Source: DASZTU01 sp035493835
GTDB lineage: Bacteria; Pseudomonadota; Alphaproteobacteria; Rhizobiales; Devosiaceae
Direction: 5' to 3'
Assembly: GCA_035493835.1 (NCBI GenBank)
Contig: DATJHO010000063.1
Coordinates: forward strand, 1-45,548
DNA length: 45,548 nucleotides
A program made the translations under genes and the position numbers. The notes below the pieces were generated by a model that made no database searches, was not told where the DNA came from, and saw nothing but the letters and a program-made list of their open reading frames with translations. Positions 9,117-17,533 of this stretch are shown here, piece after piece; positions within the stretch are counted from its first letter, which is position 1, and every line of letters starts with the position of its first letter.

Positions 9117-10903
9117 TGGAAATGGTTTTGGCCAAGCCGAGCCGCGTGCCTGCCGACTCGCGGGATTTTTGTGGCAGGCTCCGGCAGCTGCGCGACGAGT
9201 TGAAGCGGCCGCGTGAAAATATCGAAGCGGCATTTCTCGAGGTTGGTGACCGGCTCAGCCAGTCGGCCACCCGGCTCGACCGGATCGTCGCCGCCTTCGC
9301 CGCCCTGCCGCGTGATCTCGACAGCCCAGAGATGGCCGAGGCGATGGGGCGGCTGGACAATTTCGCCAGCCACACCCGCGCGATCTCCGACGCATTCGCC
9401 ACCGAAGGCGCGGACATCCAGCGGCTGATCGTTGCCATCGATGCGGCGACGCAGCCGATCGACGACCTGCGCCGGTCGGTCAAGATGATGGGGATCCTGG
9501 CCGTAAACGCCCGGATCGTGGCCGCTGGGCTCAACGACGCCGCCGACCGGTTCGACGTCTTCACTACCGATATTGCCAATCTTTCGGACAGCGCCGTGCG
9601 GGCCGTAAGCGCCTTCTCGGACGGGCATGGCCGATTGGCGACGGTCGTCCACGGGGCGGCGAGCCAGTTTTCCGAATTCGAAACGGCGCATCGCGGCGTG
9701 CTCACCCAATTCGCCGGGAGCCTTGAGCACAATTTGTCCGAGGTTGCGGCCCGTCGAAATCTTTCGGCCAGCCGCAGTGCCGAGACCGTACGTGCGTCGC
9801 GGGAGATTTCGGCGCGTGTCGCCAGCGCGGTGATGGCGCTGCAGGTCGGCGATTCCACCCGGCAGCGGGTCGAGCACGACGAGGAAGCGCTTGGCGACCT
9901 GATCGCCTGGATGAGCGGCGAGGCGGCGGGCGGCGTTTCCATCCCGAAGCCGGGCCGGCATGGTCTTTCGGTCGTCGTCCTCGAAATCGGCGAGGCACAG
10001 CTCAAGGGGACGCTCGAGGCTTTTGCCCGCGATACCGACGAGGCTGAACAGGCGCTGAGAAAGCTCGCCGGCGACGCTGAAATCGCCGTTGACGAAAGCC
10101 GCAGGCTCTATGGCAGTGGCGGCGACGGCAAGCAGAGTTCGCTCGCAAGCCTCGGCAATGAATTGCGCCGGGCGGCGCCCCTGTTGCGCGATTGCGCCGC
10201 CCAGCGCGGCCGGCTCGATCAGATGGCCAAGCTCGTCGACGAAACCGTCGAGGTGCTGCTTGGCCACGTCCAGGCTGTGCAGGAGATCGAAGCCAATATG
10301 CGGCTGGTCGGGCTCAACGCCGCGGTCAAATGCGCGCAGCTTGGGCCTCGCGGCGCTTCGCTCAGCGTCATCGCGCAGCAATTGCGCGAGCTGACGGGGC
10401 ATCTGGTGCCGGCGGCCAAGACCGCCGTTGCGCGGCTGGAAGAAGCCATGGCCGCAGCCCGCACCTTCAGCGCCGCCTCGTCCGGCCGGCTCGGCCAGGA
10501 AGTGGCCCGGCTCGAGGAAGAGGCGATGGCCGGCATCCAGCTGATCGAGGCTGTCGACGGCCGGCTGGGCGAAGCGCTGCTGGCGCTTGACCGCGACGGC
10601 CCTAAGGCGACTGCCCTCCTCGCCGAGGCCGCCGCTGGCCTTGGCGGCCACGCCGAAATCGCGGAAGCCCTGGCCGATTCCCAGATGCGATTCGCCGAAC
10701 TCGCGACCGAGGCCCAGGCGGATACCGGCGTCACTGATGAGGCGTCGCTCGCCGCCGCGCTGAAACACCTGCGCAAGGCCTATTCGATGGAGGAGGAGCG
10801 GCGCATCCACGACCGCATCGCCGGACGGATCCTGCCTAATGCAGCCCCTCCGGTCGAAACCGCGCCAGCCGAAGACTCGGGCGACGACGTGCTGTTCTTT
10901 TAG
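9116..10903 (+). CDS. Soluble chemotaxis-operon protein with two MCP-like hairpin motifs
   Basis: 595 residues from ATG 9116, which has GGGAG seven bases upstream; GTG 9113 is an alternative start. There is no membrane segment. The chain is largely helical and coiled. Two stretches resemble the tip of the receptor signalling hairpin: MGILAVNARIVAAG near residue 125 and LVGLNAAVKCAQLGPRG near 400. The second is close to the canonical LLALNAAVEAARAGEHG. The protein ends in acidic then hydrophobic residues (GDDVLFF), which loosely recalls the CheY-binding tail of CheZ. It overlaps cheB, so it belongs to the operon. It could be a cytoplasmic receptor, an array scaffold or a CheY-P regulator; none is proven. 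Automated annotation would probably call it a methyl-accepting protein. Confidence 0.75.
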   Translation: MEMVLAKPSRVPADSRDFCGRLRQLRDELKRPRENIEAAFLEVGDRLSQSATRLDRIVAAFAALPRDLDSPEMAEAMGRLDNFASHTRAISDAFATEGADIQRLIVAIDAATQPIDDLRRSVKMMGILAVNARIVAAGLNDAADRFDVFTTDIANLSDSAVRAVSAFSDGHGRLATVVHGAASQFSEFETAHRGVLTQFAGSLEHNLSEVAARRNLSASRSAETVRASREISARVASAVMALQVGDSTRQRVEHDEEALGDLIAWMSGEAAGGVSIPKPGRHGLSVVVLEIGEAQLKGTLEAFARDTDEAEQALRKLAGDAEIAVDESRRLYGSGGDGKQSSLASLGNELRRAAPLLRDCAAQRGRLDQMAKLVDETVEVLLGHVQAVQEIEANMRLVGLNAAVKCAQLGPRGASLSVIAQQLRELTGHLVPAAKTAVARLEEAMAAARTFSAASSGRLGQEVARLEEEAMAGIQLIEAVDGRLGEALLALDRDGPKATALLAEAAAGLGGHAEIAEALADSQMRFAELATEAQADTGVTDEASLAAALKHLRKAYSMEEERRIHDRIAGRILPNAAPPVETAPAEDSGDDVLFF

Positions 10904-10941
10904 AGCACGATCCAGTCGAGTCGAAGCACTCACCGCGCCCT

Positions 10942-10972
10942 CGTCATGGCCGGGTCGAGCCCGGGGATGACG
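10942..10972. repeat. Short palindromic intergenic repeat (cgggtc-agcccgg type)
   Basis: The unit cgtcatggccgggtcgagcc and its mirror through 10972 form an imperfect palindrome. A related, longer arrangement is at 26270-26373. It lies between the convergent chemotaxis and MFS genes and could fold into a bidirectional terminator-like hairpin. Such units are common in Hyphomicrobiales intergenic space. Confidence 0.6.
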
Positions 10973-11025
10973 ATGTGGCGAGGGGCGCGACCTAAATTCC
11001 AACGCCGGCGCCATGGGTCCCGACT

Positions 11026-12432
11026 CTACGCCGCCGCCCTATCCTCCTGCGTAACCGTCGCCTGACGGGTCCGTGTCATGCCCAATGCGGCGAGCGCGGC
11101 GGCGCACAGTGCGAGGGCGACCGAGATCAGGGCTGCACTCCTGAGCCCCGGGACGATCTCGGCGCCGGTGCCAGCGAGGGCGCCGAACAGGGCGACCCCG
11201 ATTGCGCCTGCTGCCTGCCGCGCGGTGTTGAGCACGGCGGAAGCGACGCCGGAGGCCTCGCGCTCGACGCTGCTCAAAATTGCCGTGGTCATCGCCGGCA
11301 CCGCAAGGCCCATGCCAGCAGGGATCAGCACGAAGGCCGGGAGCATATCGAGGAACGAGCTATCAACACCGAGCGGAACGAGCAGGCCAAAGCCGATCGC
11401 GGCGATCATTGCGCCAGCCACCATCGGCGGCTGCGAGCCAAAACGGGCGGCCAGCATGCCGCTTGCCGTATTGCTGAGGATGAACGTGCCGGTAAGCGGC
11501 AGATAGGCGAGGCCGGCCTGGATAGGCGTCCACCCCTTCGCCTGCTGCAGATAGAGGCTCAAGACGAACAGCGCACCGTAATAGGTGAGATTGACTGCCG
11601 CGCCGAACAGGGTTGCAGCGCTGAAATTCGGCAATCCAAAGTATTTTAGCGGCAGCATCGGCGCCTTCGAGCGGTGTTCCCAGCCCACGAACCCAACGCC
11701 TGCCAGAACCGCGATCACGGCCCCCCCGATCACCACCGGGCTGGTCAGCCCAAGCGGCCGCGCTTCGATCACCGCGCCGACGAGGCCCGTCAATGCGGCG
11801 ATGGCCAGCACCTGCCCGAAAGGATCCAGGCCCCCGTCCTGGCGCTCGACCTCGCTCTTCTGCGTCACCTTCAGCGTCAGGGTGATGGCGAAGAGGCAGA
11901 CCGGGATATTGACCAGAAAGATCGTGCGCCAGCCGAACCAGCCGAGCAGCAGGCCGCCGACGATCGGACCAGAGGCGATGGCAATGCCTGAGGTTGCCGT
12001 CCACACCCCGACCATGCGGGCCCGCAGCGCCGCGTCGTGCCCGCAGGCATGGTTGATCAGCGTCAGCGAACTCGGCACCAACAAGGCGGCGCCAATCCCC
12101 TGCGTCGCCCGCGCGGCGATCAGCGTCGCCGCATTGGGTGCAAGGCCGCAGGCGAGCGACGACGCCGCAAACAGCCAGAACCCGGCAAGATATGCCTGTC
12201 GCGAGCCAAAACGATCCCCGATGACCCCGGCCGAAAGCAGCAGCACGGCAAAGACCAGCGCATAGGCGTCGATCACCCATTGCAGCTCTGCAATGCCGGC
12301 GCCCAGGCTATGTTCGATGGCGGGAAGGGCGACGTTGACGATGGTCACGTCGAGCTGGACGACGGAAAAGCCGAAGCTTGCCGCCGTCACCACGCCGGCC
12401 ACGGAGTGGCGCGGCGGTGAAGTCGTAGTCAT
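11026..12432 (-). CDS. MFS transporter, EmrB/QacA (DHA2) type drug exporter
   Basis: 468 residues with about 14 hydrophobic helices, as usual for the DHA2 drug:H+ antiporter family. Visible are the first-helix motif LDVTIVNVALPAI (residues about 28-40), the loop motif GVIGDRFGSRQAYL (motif A, about 69-82) and the motif-C-like GPIVGGLLLGWFGWR. The protein sits in the inner membrane and likely exports hydrophobic or cationic compounds using proton motive force. It stands alone: the chemotaxis operon converges on its 3' end and the next leftward operon ends 210 bases upstream. No partner membrane-fusion protein or regulator is adjacent, so the substrate is unknown. Confidence 0.93.
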   Translation of the reverse strand: MTTTSPPRHSVAGVVTAASFGFSVVQLDVTIVNVALPAIEHSLGAGIAELQWVIDAYALVFAVLLLSAGVIGDRFGSRQAYLAGFWLFAASSLACGLAPNAATLIAARATQGIGAALLVPSSLTLINHACGHDAALRARMVGVWTATSGIAIASGPIVGGLLLGWFGWRTIFLVNIPVCLFAITLTLKVTQKSEVERQDGGLDPFGQVLAIAALTGLVGAVIEARPLGLTSPVVIGGAVIAVLAGVGFVGWEHRSKAPMLPLKYFGLPNFSAATLFGAAVNLTYYGALFVLSLYLQQAKGWTPIQAGLAYLPLTGTFILSNTASGMLAARFGSQPPMVAGAMIAAIGFGLLVPLGVDSSFLDMLPAFVLIPAGMGLAVPAMTTAILSSVEREASGVASAVLNTARQAAGAIGVALFGALAGTGAEIVPGLRSAALISVALALCAAALAALGMTRTRQATVTQEDRAAA

Positions 12433-12642
12433 TGCTGCTCCTTGTCGCCACGCGGCCTGCCTGGCGCGTGATTGGCGACGGTGCTGGTTGGGATCGAAGC
12501 GCCATGCGCTTGCGGGGGCCCCAATGCATGTACCCGTCGGACCGCCCCGGCAACCTCGAAATCGTCATCGCAGCATTGACCGGAGGTCATGCCGGAATTT
12601 TCCGCACGGCGGTTCCCGCGGGGCGCTATTCGCCGCGGCCGT

Positions 12643-13416
12643 TCATTCTTCGATGGTTTCGGCTGTCTCGCCGGGGCGGCCGCCCGTCAGCGCGATATAG
12701 GCTTCGGTAAGATTCTTCGTGCCGGATGAGGCGATCAGTTCGGCCGGGGTCCCCTGGCGGATGATCTCACCGGCGCGGATGAGGATGATTCTGTCGGCGT
12801 GGGCGACCTCTTCGACCAGGTGCGTGGCCCATAGGATGGAAGTGCCGCGCTTTTCTCGCACCACCTGCATGTGGGCGACCAGCATGCGCCGCGTGGTGGC
12901 ATCAAGCCCGGTCGAGGGCTCGTCCATCAGCAGCAGGTCGGGCTGGTTGAGCAGCGCCCGGGCGATTTCGACGCGGCGCTGGTTGCCGCCCGATAGGGTG
13001 CGTACTGGCTTTTTCATCAGGTCGGCGATTTCCAACAGATCACCGACCTCGGCGATCCGGGCCTTGAGCTCGCCCCCCGCGAGCCCGAACAGGCCGCCAT
13101 GGAAGGCGAGATTGGCGCGCACCGACATGTCGAGATCGACCGAGCGGGACTGGAACACCACCCCCAGCCGCGACAGGATGTCGGCGCCGTGACGCTTGTA
13201 GTCGAGGCCGAAGAGTTCGACCGTGCCGGCATCCGGGGCAAAGAGCCCGGCGGCGATCTGGAACAGGGTCGATTTGCCGGCGCCATTGGGGCCGAGCAGG
13301 CCCACCACTTCGGAGCGCGGAATATCGAGGTCGATGCCCTTGAGTGCCTCGAACTTGCCATAGGATTTTCGCACGCCGGCAAGGTGCATGACGGGTTTCG
13401 GGGCAGCTTCGGTCAT
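12643..13416 (-). CDS. ABC exporter ATPase, PQQ-dehydrogenase-associated type
   Basis: 257 residues with Walker A GPNGAGKST (near 38-46), signature LSGGNQRRVEIA, Walker B LLLMDEPSTGLD, and an H-loop WATHLVEEVAHAD. The NatA/CcmA-like architecture fits a partner of an ABC-2 permease, not an importer. The family usually found beside PQQ alcohol dehydrogenases (PQQ_ABC_ATP; PedA/LutE-like) has this form. Its ATG overlaps the stop of the upstream importer ATPase (ATGA), so it is co-translated with the NitT/TauT genes. Its likely permease is at the far end of the divergent operon (18758-19570). Assignment to the PQQ family rests on that context plus sequence style. Confidence 0.85.
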   Translation of the reverse strand: MTEAAPKPVMHLAGVRKSYGKFEALKGIDLDIPRSEVVGLLGPNGAGKSTLFQIAAGLFAPDAGTVELFGLDYKRHGADILSRLGVVFQSRSVDLDMSVRANLAFHGGLFGLAGGELKARIAEVGDLLEIADLMKKPVRTLSGGNQRRVEIARALLNQPDLLLMDEPSTGLDATTRRMLVAHMQVVREKRGTSILWATHLVEEVAHADRIILIRAGEIIRQGTPAELIASSGTKNLTEAYIALTGGRPGETAETIEE

Positions 13417-14144
13417 GTGGCGGACTCGTTGAGCTTTTGGGCAAGCATTTCGGAAAACCGCGCAATTTCGAGCGGGCCGCGTGCGGCGGGAGGAGTAGGC
13501 AGGGGCAGGTCGGCGACGACGCGCGCCGGACGGCCGGCGAGCACCAAAGCGCGGTCAGCGAGCGCTGCGGCGTCCTCTACGATGTGGGTGACGAGAATGG
13601 CGGTCGAATTTTCGGCCGCGATCAGCTCGGCGAAGAGTTTTTGGATCTCGCCGACCAATCGGCGGTCGAGCGATACGAACGGCTCGTCGAGCAGTAGGAA
13701 TTTCGGATTGACGGCCAAGGCGCGGGCCAGCGCCACCCGCCGCTGCATGCCGCCGGAGAGCTGATCGGGGAGGGCGTCGCCAAACCCCTCGAGGCCCACC
13801 CGGTCGAGCCAGCCGATGGCTGCGTCACGACCGAGGGCGGGCTTGACGGCCAGAAGGTTGTCGATGGCGCTCAGCCATGGCAGCAGCCGCGAATCCTGGA
13901 ACACCAACCCGGGGGGCGGCGCCTCCGCGGCGGGCTGCCCGTCGATCCGGATTGAACCATCGAAGGCGCGATCGATGCCCGCAATCAGGCGCAGCAACGT
14001 CGATTTGCCGATACCGGAGGGCCCCACCAACGCCACCACCGAGCCGGGCGCGATCTGGAACTCGAGACCTTCGAGCACCGGCTGCGCGAGGTTCGGATAG
14101 CGCTTTTCGTGGATCGCCAGAGTCAGGCGCGGGCCGTTCGCCAT
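13413..14144 (-). CDS. ABC importer ATPase, NitT/TauT (SsuB/TauB) type
   Basis: 243 residues with Walker A GPSGIGKSTLLRLI (near 40-53), Q-loop VFQDSRLLPW, signature LSGGMQRRVALARAL, Walker B FLLLDEPFVSLD and H-loop VTHIVEDA. The Q-loop and the LLPW motif are typical of ATPases of the nitrate/sulfonate/taurine importer group. It overlaps the permease gene upstream by 22 bases and the second ATPase downstream by 4 bases. It should energise uptake of the ligand held by the 14920-15906 binding protein. The substrate cannot be named from sequence, because this group handles sulfonates, aromatic acids, thiamine precursors and others. Confidence 0.93.
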   Translation of the reverse strand: MANGPRLTLAIHEKRYPNLAQPVLEGLEFQIAPGSVVALVGPSGIGKSTLLRLIAGIDRAFDGSIRIDGQPAAEAPPPGLVFQDSRLLPWLSAIDNLLAVKPALGRDAAIGWLDRVGLEGFGDALPDQLSGGMQRRVALARALAVNPKFLLLDEPFVSLDRRLVGEIQKLFAELIAAENSTAILVTHIVEDAAALADRALVLAGRPARVVADLPLPTPPAARGPLEIARFSEMLAQKLNESAT

Positions 14145-14812
14145 CCGAGCACCCGTTTTTCCAGCGGCCGCATCAGGCCGTATTCGAGGATCAACACCAC
14201 CGCGATGAACACCACGGTATAGGAGGCGATGCCCTCCATGTCGAAGAACTGGAAGAAGGTGTTGATCCTGAAGCCGACGCCGCCGTCGCTCCCCAGAACC
14301 TCGAAGACGAGCACGATCTTCCAGATCAGGCTTAGCCCGGTGCGAGAAGCGGCGAGTACGAACGGCATCAACTGCGGCACGTAGATGAGGCGCAACCGGC
14401 GCGCGAGCGGCATGCGGAAGGCCCGCGCCAACTCATCATAATCGGCCGAAAGGTTCTTTACGCCCTCGCGGATCGTGGTCACCACCAGCGGCACCTTGTT
14501 GCACATGACAGCGAGGATCAGCGCGAACTCGGTCAGTCCGAGCCAGATGTAGAGCACGATCGCAACGACGATCGAGGGCAGGTTGAGACCGACCACCACC
14601 CAGCCGGCGAACAGCCGGTCGAGCCACCGGACGCGGCCCAGCACAATGCCGATGGCCATGCCGATGACCATCGAGGCGATGAAGGCGATGACCGCACGAC
14701 CGAGCGTCTTGGCGAAATCGGGAACGAGCGCGCTCGTCGTCGCCAGCACCCAGATATGGCCGGCGACGTCGACGGGGGTCGGAAAGAGGCGGTTGGCGAA
14801 ATGCAGCGCCAA
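14123..14812 (-). CDS. ABC importer permease, NitT/TauT (SsuC) type, 5' end uncertain
   Basis: Inner-membrane permease with the coupling-helix motif ELARAFRMPLARRLRLIYVP (the EAA loop) and about six helices. The first ATG/GTG/TTG in frame is TTG 14812, giving 229 residues, but that cuts through a hydrophobic segment. The frame stays open upstream to the binding-protein stop, and the codons between 14914 and 14813 encode a plausible N-terminus and the rest of helix 1 (ILSLPLLLVAWQVLAL). The true start is probably upstream at a rare codon such as CTG 14872 or 14866 (behind GGGAG) or ACG 14914, giving about 245-262 residues, the usual length. A sequencing error is the alternative. It overlaps the ATPase gene. 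Confidence 0.85.
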   Translation of the reverse strand: MALHFANRLFPTPVDVAGHIWVLATTSALVPDFAKTLGRAVIAFIASMVIGMAIGIVLGRVRWLDRLFAGWVVVGLNLPSIVVAIVLYIWLGLTEFALILAVMCNKVPLVVTTIREGVKNLSADYDELARAFRMPLARRLRLIYVPQLMPFVLAASRTGLSLIWKIVLVFEVLGSDGGVGFRINTFFQFFDMEGIASYTVVFIAVVLILEYGLMRPLEKRVLGWRTARA

Positions 14813-14919
14813 AACCTGCCAGGCAACCAGCAGCAGCGGCAGCGACAGAATTTCGAGCGCGCCCAGCCGCAGCTCCCGGGAGCTGAATCTGACCGCCTGC
14901 CTGCGGCCCGACGTGTCCT

Positions 14920-15906
14920 TTATTTGCTGTATCCCTTGTAAAACGTGCCGTCCGCGAGGCTGGACGCACCACCGACGGCATCCTTGCCGCCGAACTTGAC
15001 CAAAAGGTCGAACGTCTCCTTGGCGGCCTCCATCTTGTTGGGATCGTAGCTCCGAACCACACCCTGGCGATAGCCATCGCGCATGGCGGCGAACAGCTTG
15101 TCGTTGTCGCCCACATTCATCAGGGGGCGGATGCCGTTCCAGGCGGCATCATCGCTGATGAGCGCGTGTTTGGTGTCGAACGAGGCATCCAGGAACGCCG
15201 TGATCGCGTCGTGCTTGGCCTTGGCGTCGGCGTCGGTGAATACCCAGCCGAGGAGGGGCGGCGTCTCCTCGACGCCCATGGCCTTCAGCATCTCCTGCAC
15301 CGAGACGAGCTGGGTCATGCCGGCGAGCTCGGACTGGACGTTCCAGTTCCAGTTGTTGAGCGCCGCCTTGACCTTGCCGCCGACCAGCAACTGGTTGACG
15401 AGCGGAGGAGCGCCGAACCTCAGCGAGGCGTCTTTGGCAAGCGAGCCACCCGTCTCCTTGTTGTAATAGGCCTGCAGCACCACCCAACTCTTGTCGACCG
15501 GCGTGCCGGCACTGGCGAGAGTTACGCCCTTGAGGTCGGCGACCGATTTGATCCCCGATGCCGGGTCCACCATGAGCCCCCCCACCGCCAGGGAATGCGG
15601 CACCATGGTCACCATGTTGCCTTGCTCGCGTTGTAGCGAGACCCAGACGAAATCGGAGAGGATGGTATCCACCGTGCCGGTCTGGAGCGCGATCTCCCCC
15701 GCCTGGTTGCCGGCGAGTTGTCGTTGCTCAATCACGATATTGTGCTTCTTGTCGATGCCCAGGTTATGCATCGCGGCCAGTTCCCACTGAACCGTGCCGG
15801 TCTGCTGAACGCCGACCACGATTCGCAACGGTTCTGCATTCGCAACCCCGGCAAAAGTGCCGGCTGCCAGCACAAAAACGGCTGCAAGCCTACCGAACAC
15901 GCCCAT
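14920..15906 (-). CDS. Periplasmic substrate-binding protein, NitT/TauT type
   Basis: 328 residues from ATG 15906, which has GGAGG six bases upstream; a TTG further up is open but poorer. A Sec signal peptide spans about residues 1-24 and ends in GVANA. The mature chain starts LRIVVGVQQTGTVQWELAAM, the usual opening of SsuA/TauA-like type-II binding proteins, and later has PHSLAVGGLMVDPASGIKSV and a helical C-terminus. It would capture a small ligand for the permease and ATPase that follow. It is first in the leftward operon and starts 173 bases from the divergent cupredoxin-fold gene, so both may answer to the same signal. The ligand is unknown. Confidence 0.92.
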   Translation of the reverse strand: MGVFGRLAAVFVLAAGTFAGVANAEPLRIVVGVQQTGTVQWELAAMHNLGIDKKHNIVIEQRQLAGNQAGEIALQTGTVDTILSDFVWVSLQREQGNMVTMVPHSLAVGGLMVDPASGIKSVADLKGVTLASAGTPVDKSWVVLQAYYNKETGGSLAKDASLRFGAPPLVNQLLVGGKVKAALNNWNWNVQSELAGMTQLVSVQEMLKAMGVEETPPLLGWVFTDADAKAKHDAITAFLDASFDTKHALISDDAAWNGIRPLMNVGDNDKLFAAMRDGYRQGVVRSYDPNKMEAAKETFDLLVKFGGKDAVGGASSLADGTFYKGYSK

Positions 15907-16079
15907 TGGAAATCCTCCCGAAGTCAGTGTCTGATTATCTGGTGCCAACGGTTCTTGCCACTTGCTGGAGATATCAATTTGTCTTGCGGACAGCCCACTG
16001 CACGGCTAGCGCTCGTTTGCTCGCTTAGGCAGCGAGTCCCGCGCGGGGCGGTGCTCCGCGCCTTATAGGAGGGTTCGTA
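15907..16079. promoter_or_regulatory. Divergent promoter region with two leader hairpins
   Basis: This 173-bp region feeds both the importer operon (leftward) and the cupredoxin/beta-propeller operon (rightward). On the right side, CTCGCT (16020-16025) and AGCGAG (16031-16036) pair around a 5-base loop, and GCGCGG (16041-16046) and CCGCGC (16056-16061) pair around a 9-base loop. AGGAGGG at 16067-16073 then precedes ATG 16080 by six bases. The second hairpin ends just before the ribosome binding site, so the leader could affect translation. No clear -35/-10 pair or operator was identified. Confidence 0.55.
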
Positions 16080-16544
16080 ATGGGTCTGATTTCGCGCCGC
16101 AAGGTGCTATACTCCCTGGCAGCGACAGCGATCGCCGGCGTGTCTTCAGCGTTGGTCACAAGGTCCGCATGGGCCGCGGGCAATCTTGCCCATGACCCGA
16201 TCAAACTCCCCGAGCTCAAGATCGACACTGTCGACATGAAGTACTCGCAGACGAGTTACACCCTCGAAACCGGCAAATTCTACTGGTGGAAGGTTACTTC
16301 CGATGGCCAGGAAGAGGATATCGGCCTCGCCGCGCCCGAATTATTCGCGAATTCGTGGATATACCAGATTGTTTCCGGCGACGATAATGCCAACGAAGTC
16401 CACACCCAGTCGCTCGATCGGATCGAATTCGACAGCGCCGGTTCGCAAATCATTCAATTCATCCCGATCCAACCCGGCCAATACGATTTCTACACCCCCG
16501 GTTTCGAGAAGCAGGGTCTCACCGGCAAGATCTTGGTGAATTGA
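16080..16544 (+). CDS. Tat-exported cupredoxin-fold protein without a copper site
   Basis: 154 residues. The N-terminus SRRKVLYSLAATAIAG is a twin-arginine-type signal, with likely cleavage after SAWA near residue 32. The remaining 120 residues have the beta-sandwich pattern of a cupredoxin-like domain (FYWWKVTSDG, then IIQFIPIQPGQYDFYTPGF, then LTGKILVN). There is no cysteine at all and only two histidines, so a type-1 copper centre cannot form. The mature chain is acidic, with clusters such as GQEEDIG and SGDDNANE. It starts the rightward operon; the beta-propeller gene follows within a few bases. A periplasmic metal-binding or docking role is inference. I know of no established function for this family. 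Confidence 0.8.
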   Translation: MGLISRRKVLYSLAATAIAGVSSALVTRSAWAAGNLAHDPIKLPELKIDTVDMKYSQTSYTLETGKFYWWKVTSDGQEEDIGLAAPELFANSWIYQIVSGDDNANEVHTQSLDRIEFDSAGSQIIQFIPIQPGQYDFYTPGFEKQGLTGKILVN

Positions 16545-16549
16545 TCGTG

Positions 16550-17533
16550 ATGAAAATTCTTGCCAAGCTTCTGGGGGCAGCGGTCCTCGCGGGCGTGCTT
16601 GCCACCGCGGTGCCAGCCATGGCGGCCGGCACCGGGCTCATTTTCGTGTCTAACGAAAAGAGCAACGAGGTCATCGTCTTCAATCCAGACTTCACCAGGA
16701 AGACCTCGATTTCGACTTCGCACCGTCCGCGCGACATGCACTTCAACAAGGCCCATACGCTGCTCTACGTAGCGTGCGGCGATGACGACACCATCGACGT
16801 GATCGACGTCGCCAAGTTGAAGGTGGTCAACTCGATCCCCACCGGGCCGAGCCCCGAGATGTTCGAGCTCTCCGGCGACGAAAAATCCTTCTACGTCTCC
16901 GACGAGGAAGATTCGCGCATCGAAAAGATCGATATTGCCTCGGGTACATCGGTGCAGGACGTGGCGACCGGTGCCGAGCCGGAAGGCGTGCAGCTCTCCG
17001 AGGATGGCAAGACGCTCTACGCGACCTCGGAGGTCGCCGACATGGTGCACGTCATCAATACGACAACCGGCGCCGTGACCAAAAACATCGTCGTTGGGAC
17101 CCGTCCGCGCCGCTTCGTCCTGACCCCCGATGGCAAGGAGCTCTGGGTTTCCTGCGAGCTTTCGAGCGAAGTGGACGTGATCGACCGGGCGACCAATACC
17201 GTCACCGCGCAGCTCACCTTCGTGCCGCCCGGCTTCCGCGAGGAAGACGTCACGCCGGTGGGCATGGCCATCACCAAGGACGGCAGCAAAGTGATCCTCA
17301 CGCTCGGCCGCGCCGACCACGTCGCCATTGTCGATGCGCACACCAAGAAGGTGTTGTCCTATGTTCTCGTCGGCAAGCGCGCCTGGGGCGTCGGCATGAG
17401 CAAGGACGACAAGACGGCGATCGTGACCAACGGCCTTTCGGACGACATTACCGTGATCGACATGCAGACGATGAAGCCCATCAAGTCCATACCTGCCGGC
17501 CGGACACCGCACAGCGTGGTCATCGATGACTAG
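16550..17533 (+). CDS. Periplasmic YVTN beta-propeller, PQQ-ABC-associated
   Basis: 327 residues from ATG 16550, which gives a clean Sec signal peptide (MKILAKLLGAAVLAG, cut near AMA, residue 24). In-frame TTG 16541 and GTG 16547 are alternatives. The mature part is a chain of about 40-residue YVTN-type repeats, with motifs such as FVSNEKSNEVIVF, LYVACGDDDTIDVID, FYVSDEEDSRIEKID and AIVTNGLSDDITVID, enough for a seven-bladed propeller. Its loops are rich in Asp and Glu. A family of such propellers (PQQ_ABC_repeats) is regularly encoded with the ABC system next to quinoprotein alcohol dehydrogenases. It overlaps the next gene by 8 bases. Its molecular role is not known. Confidence 0.88.
   Translation: MKILAKLLGAAVLAGVLATAVPAMAAGTGLIFVSNEKSNEVIVFNPDFTRKTSISTSHRPRDMHFNKAHTLLYVACGDDDTIDVIDVAKLKVVNSIPTGPSPEMFELSGDEKSFYVSDEEDSRIEKIDIASGTSVQDVATGAEPEGVQLSEDGKTLYATSEVADMVHVINTTTGAVTKNIVVGTRPRRFVLTPDGKELWVSCELSSEVDVIDRATNTVTAQLTFVPPGFREEDVTPVGMAITKDGSKVILTLGRADHVAIVDAHTKKVLSYVLVGKRAWGVGMSKDDKTAIVTNGLSDDITVIDMQTMKPIKSIPAGRTPHSVVIDD

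Noticed and set aside
9077..11014. 645-codon minus-strand open frame opposite the soluble chemotaxis protein
   Set aside because: The plus strand has motifs and operon overlap; the minus frame has no recognisable domain.
16541..16549. TTG/GTG starts for the beta-propeller gene
   Set aside because: ATG 16550 gives a standard signal peptide directly; the extra three residues add nothing.
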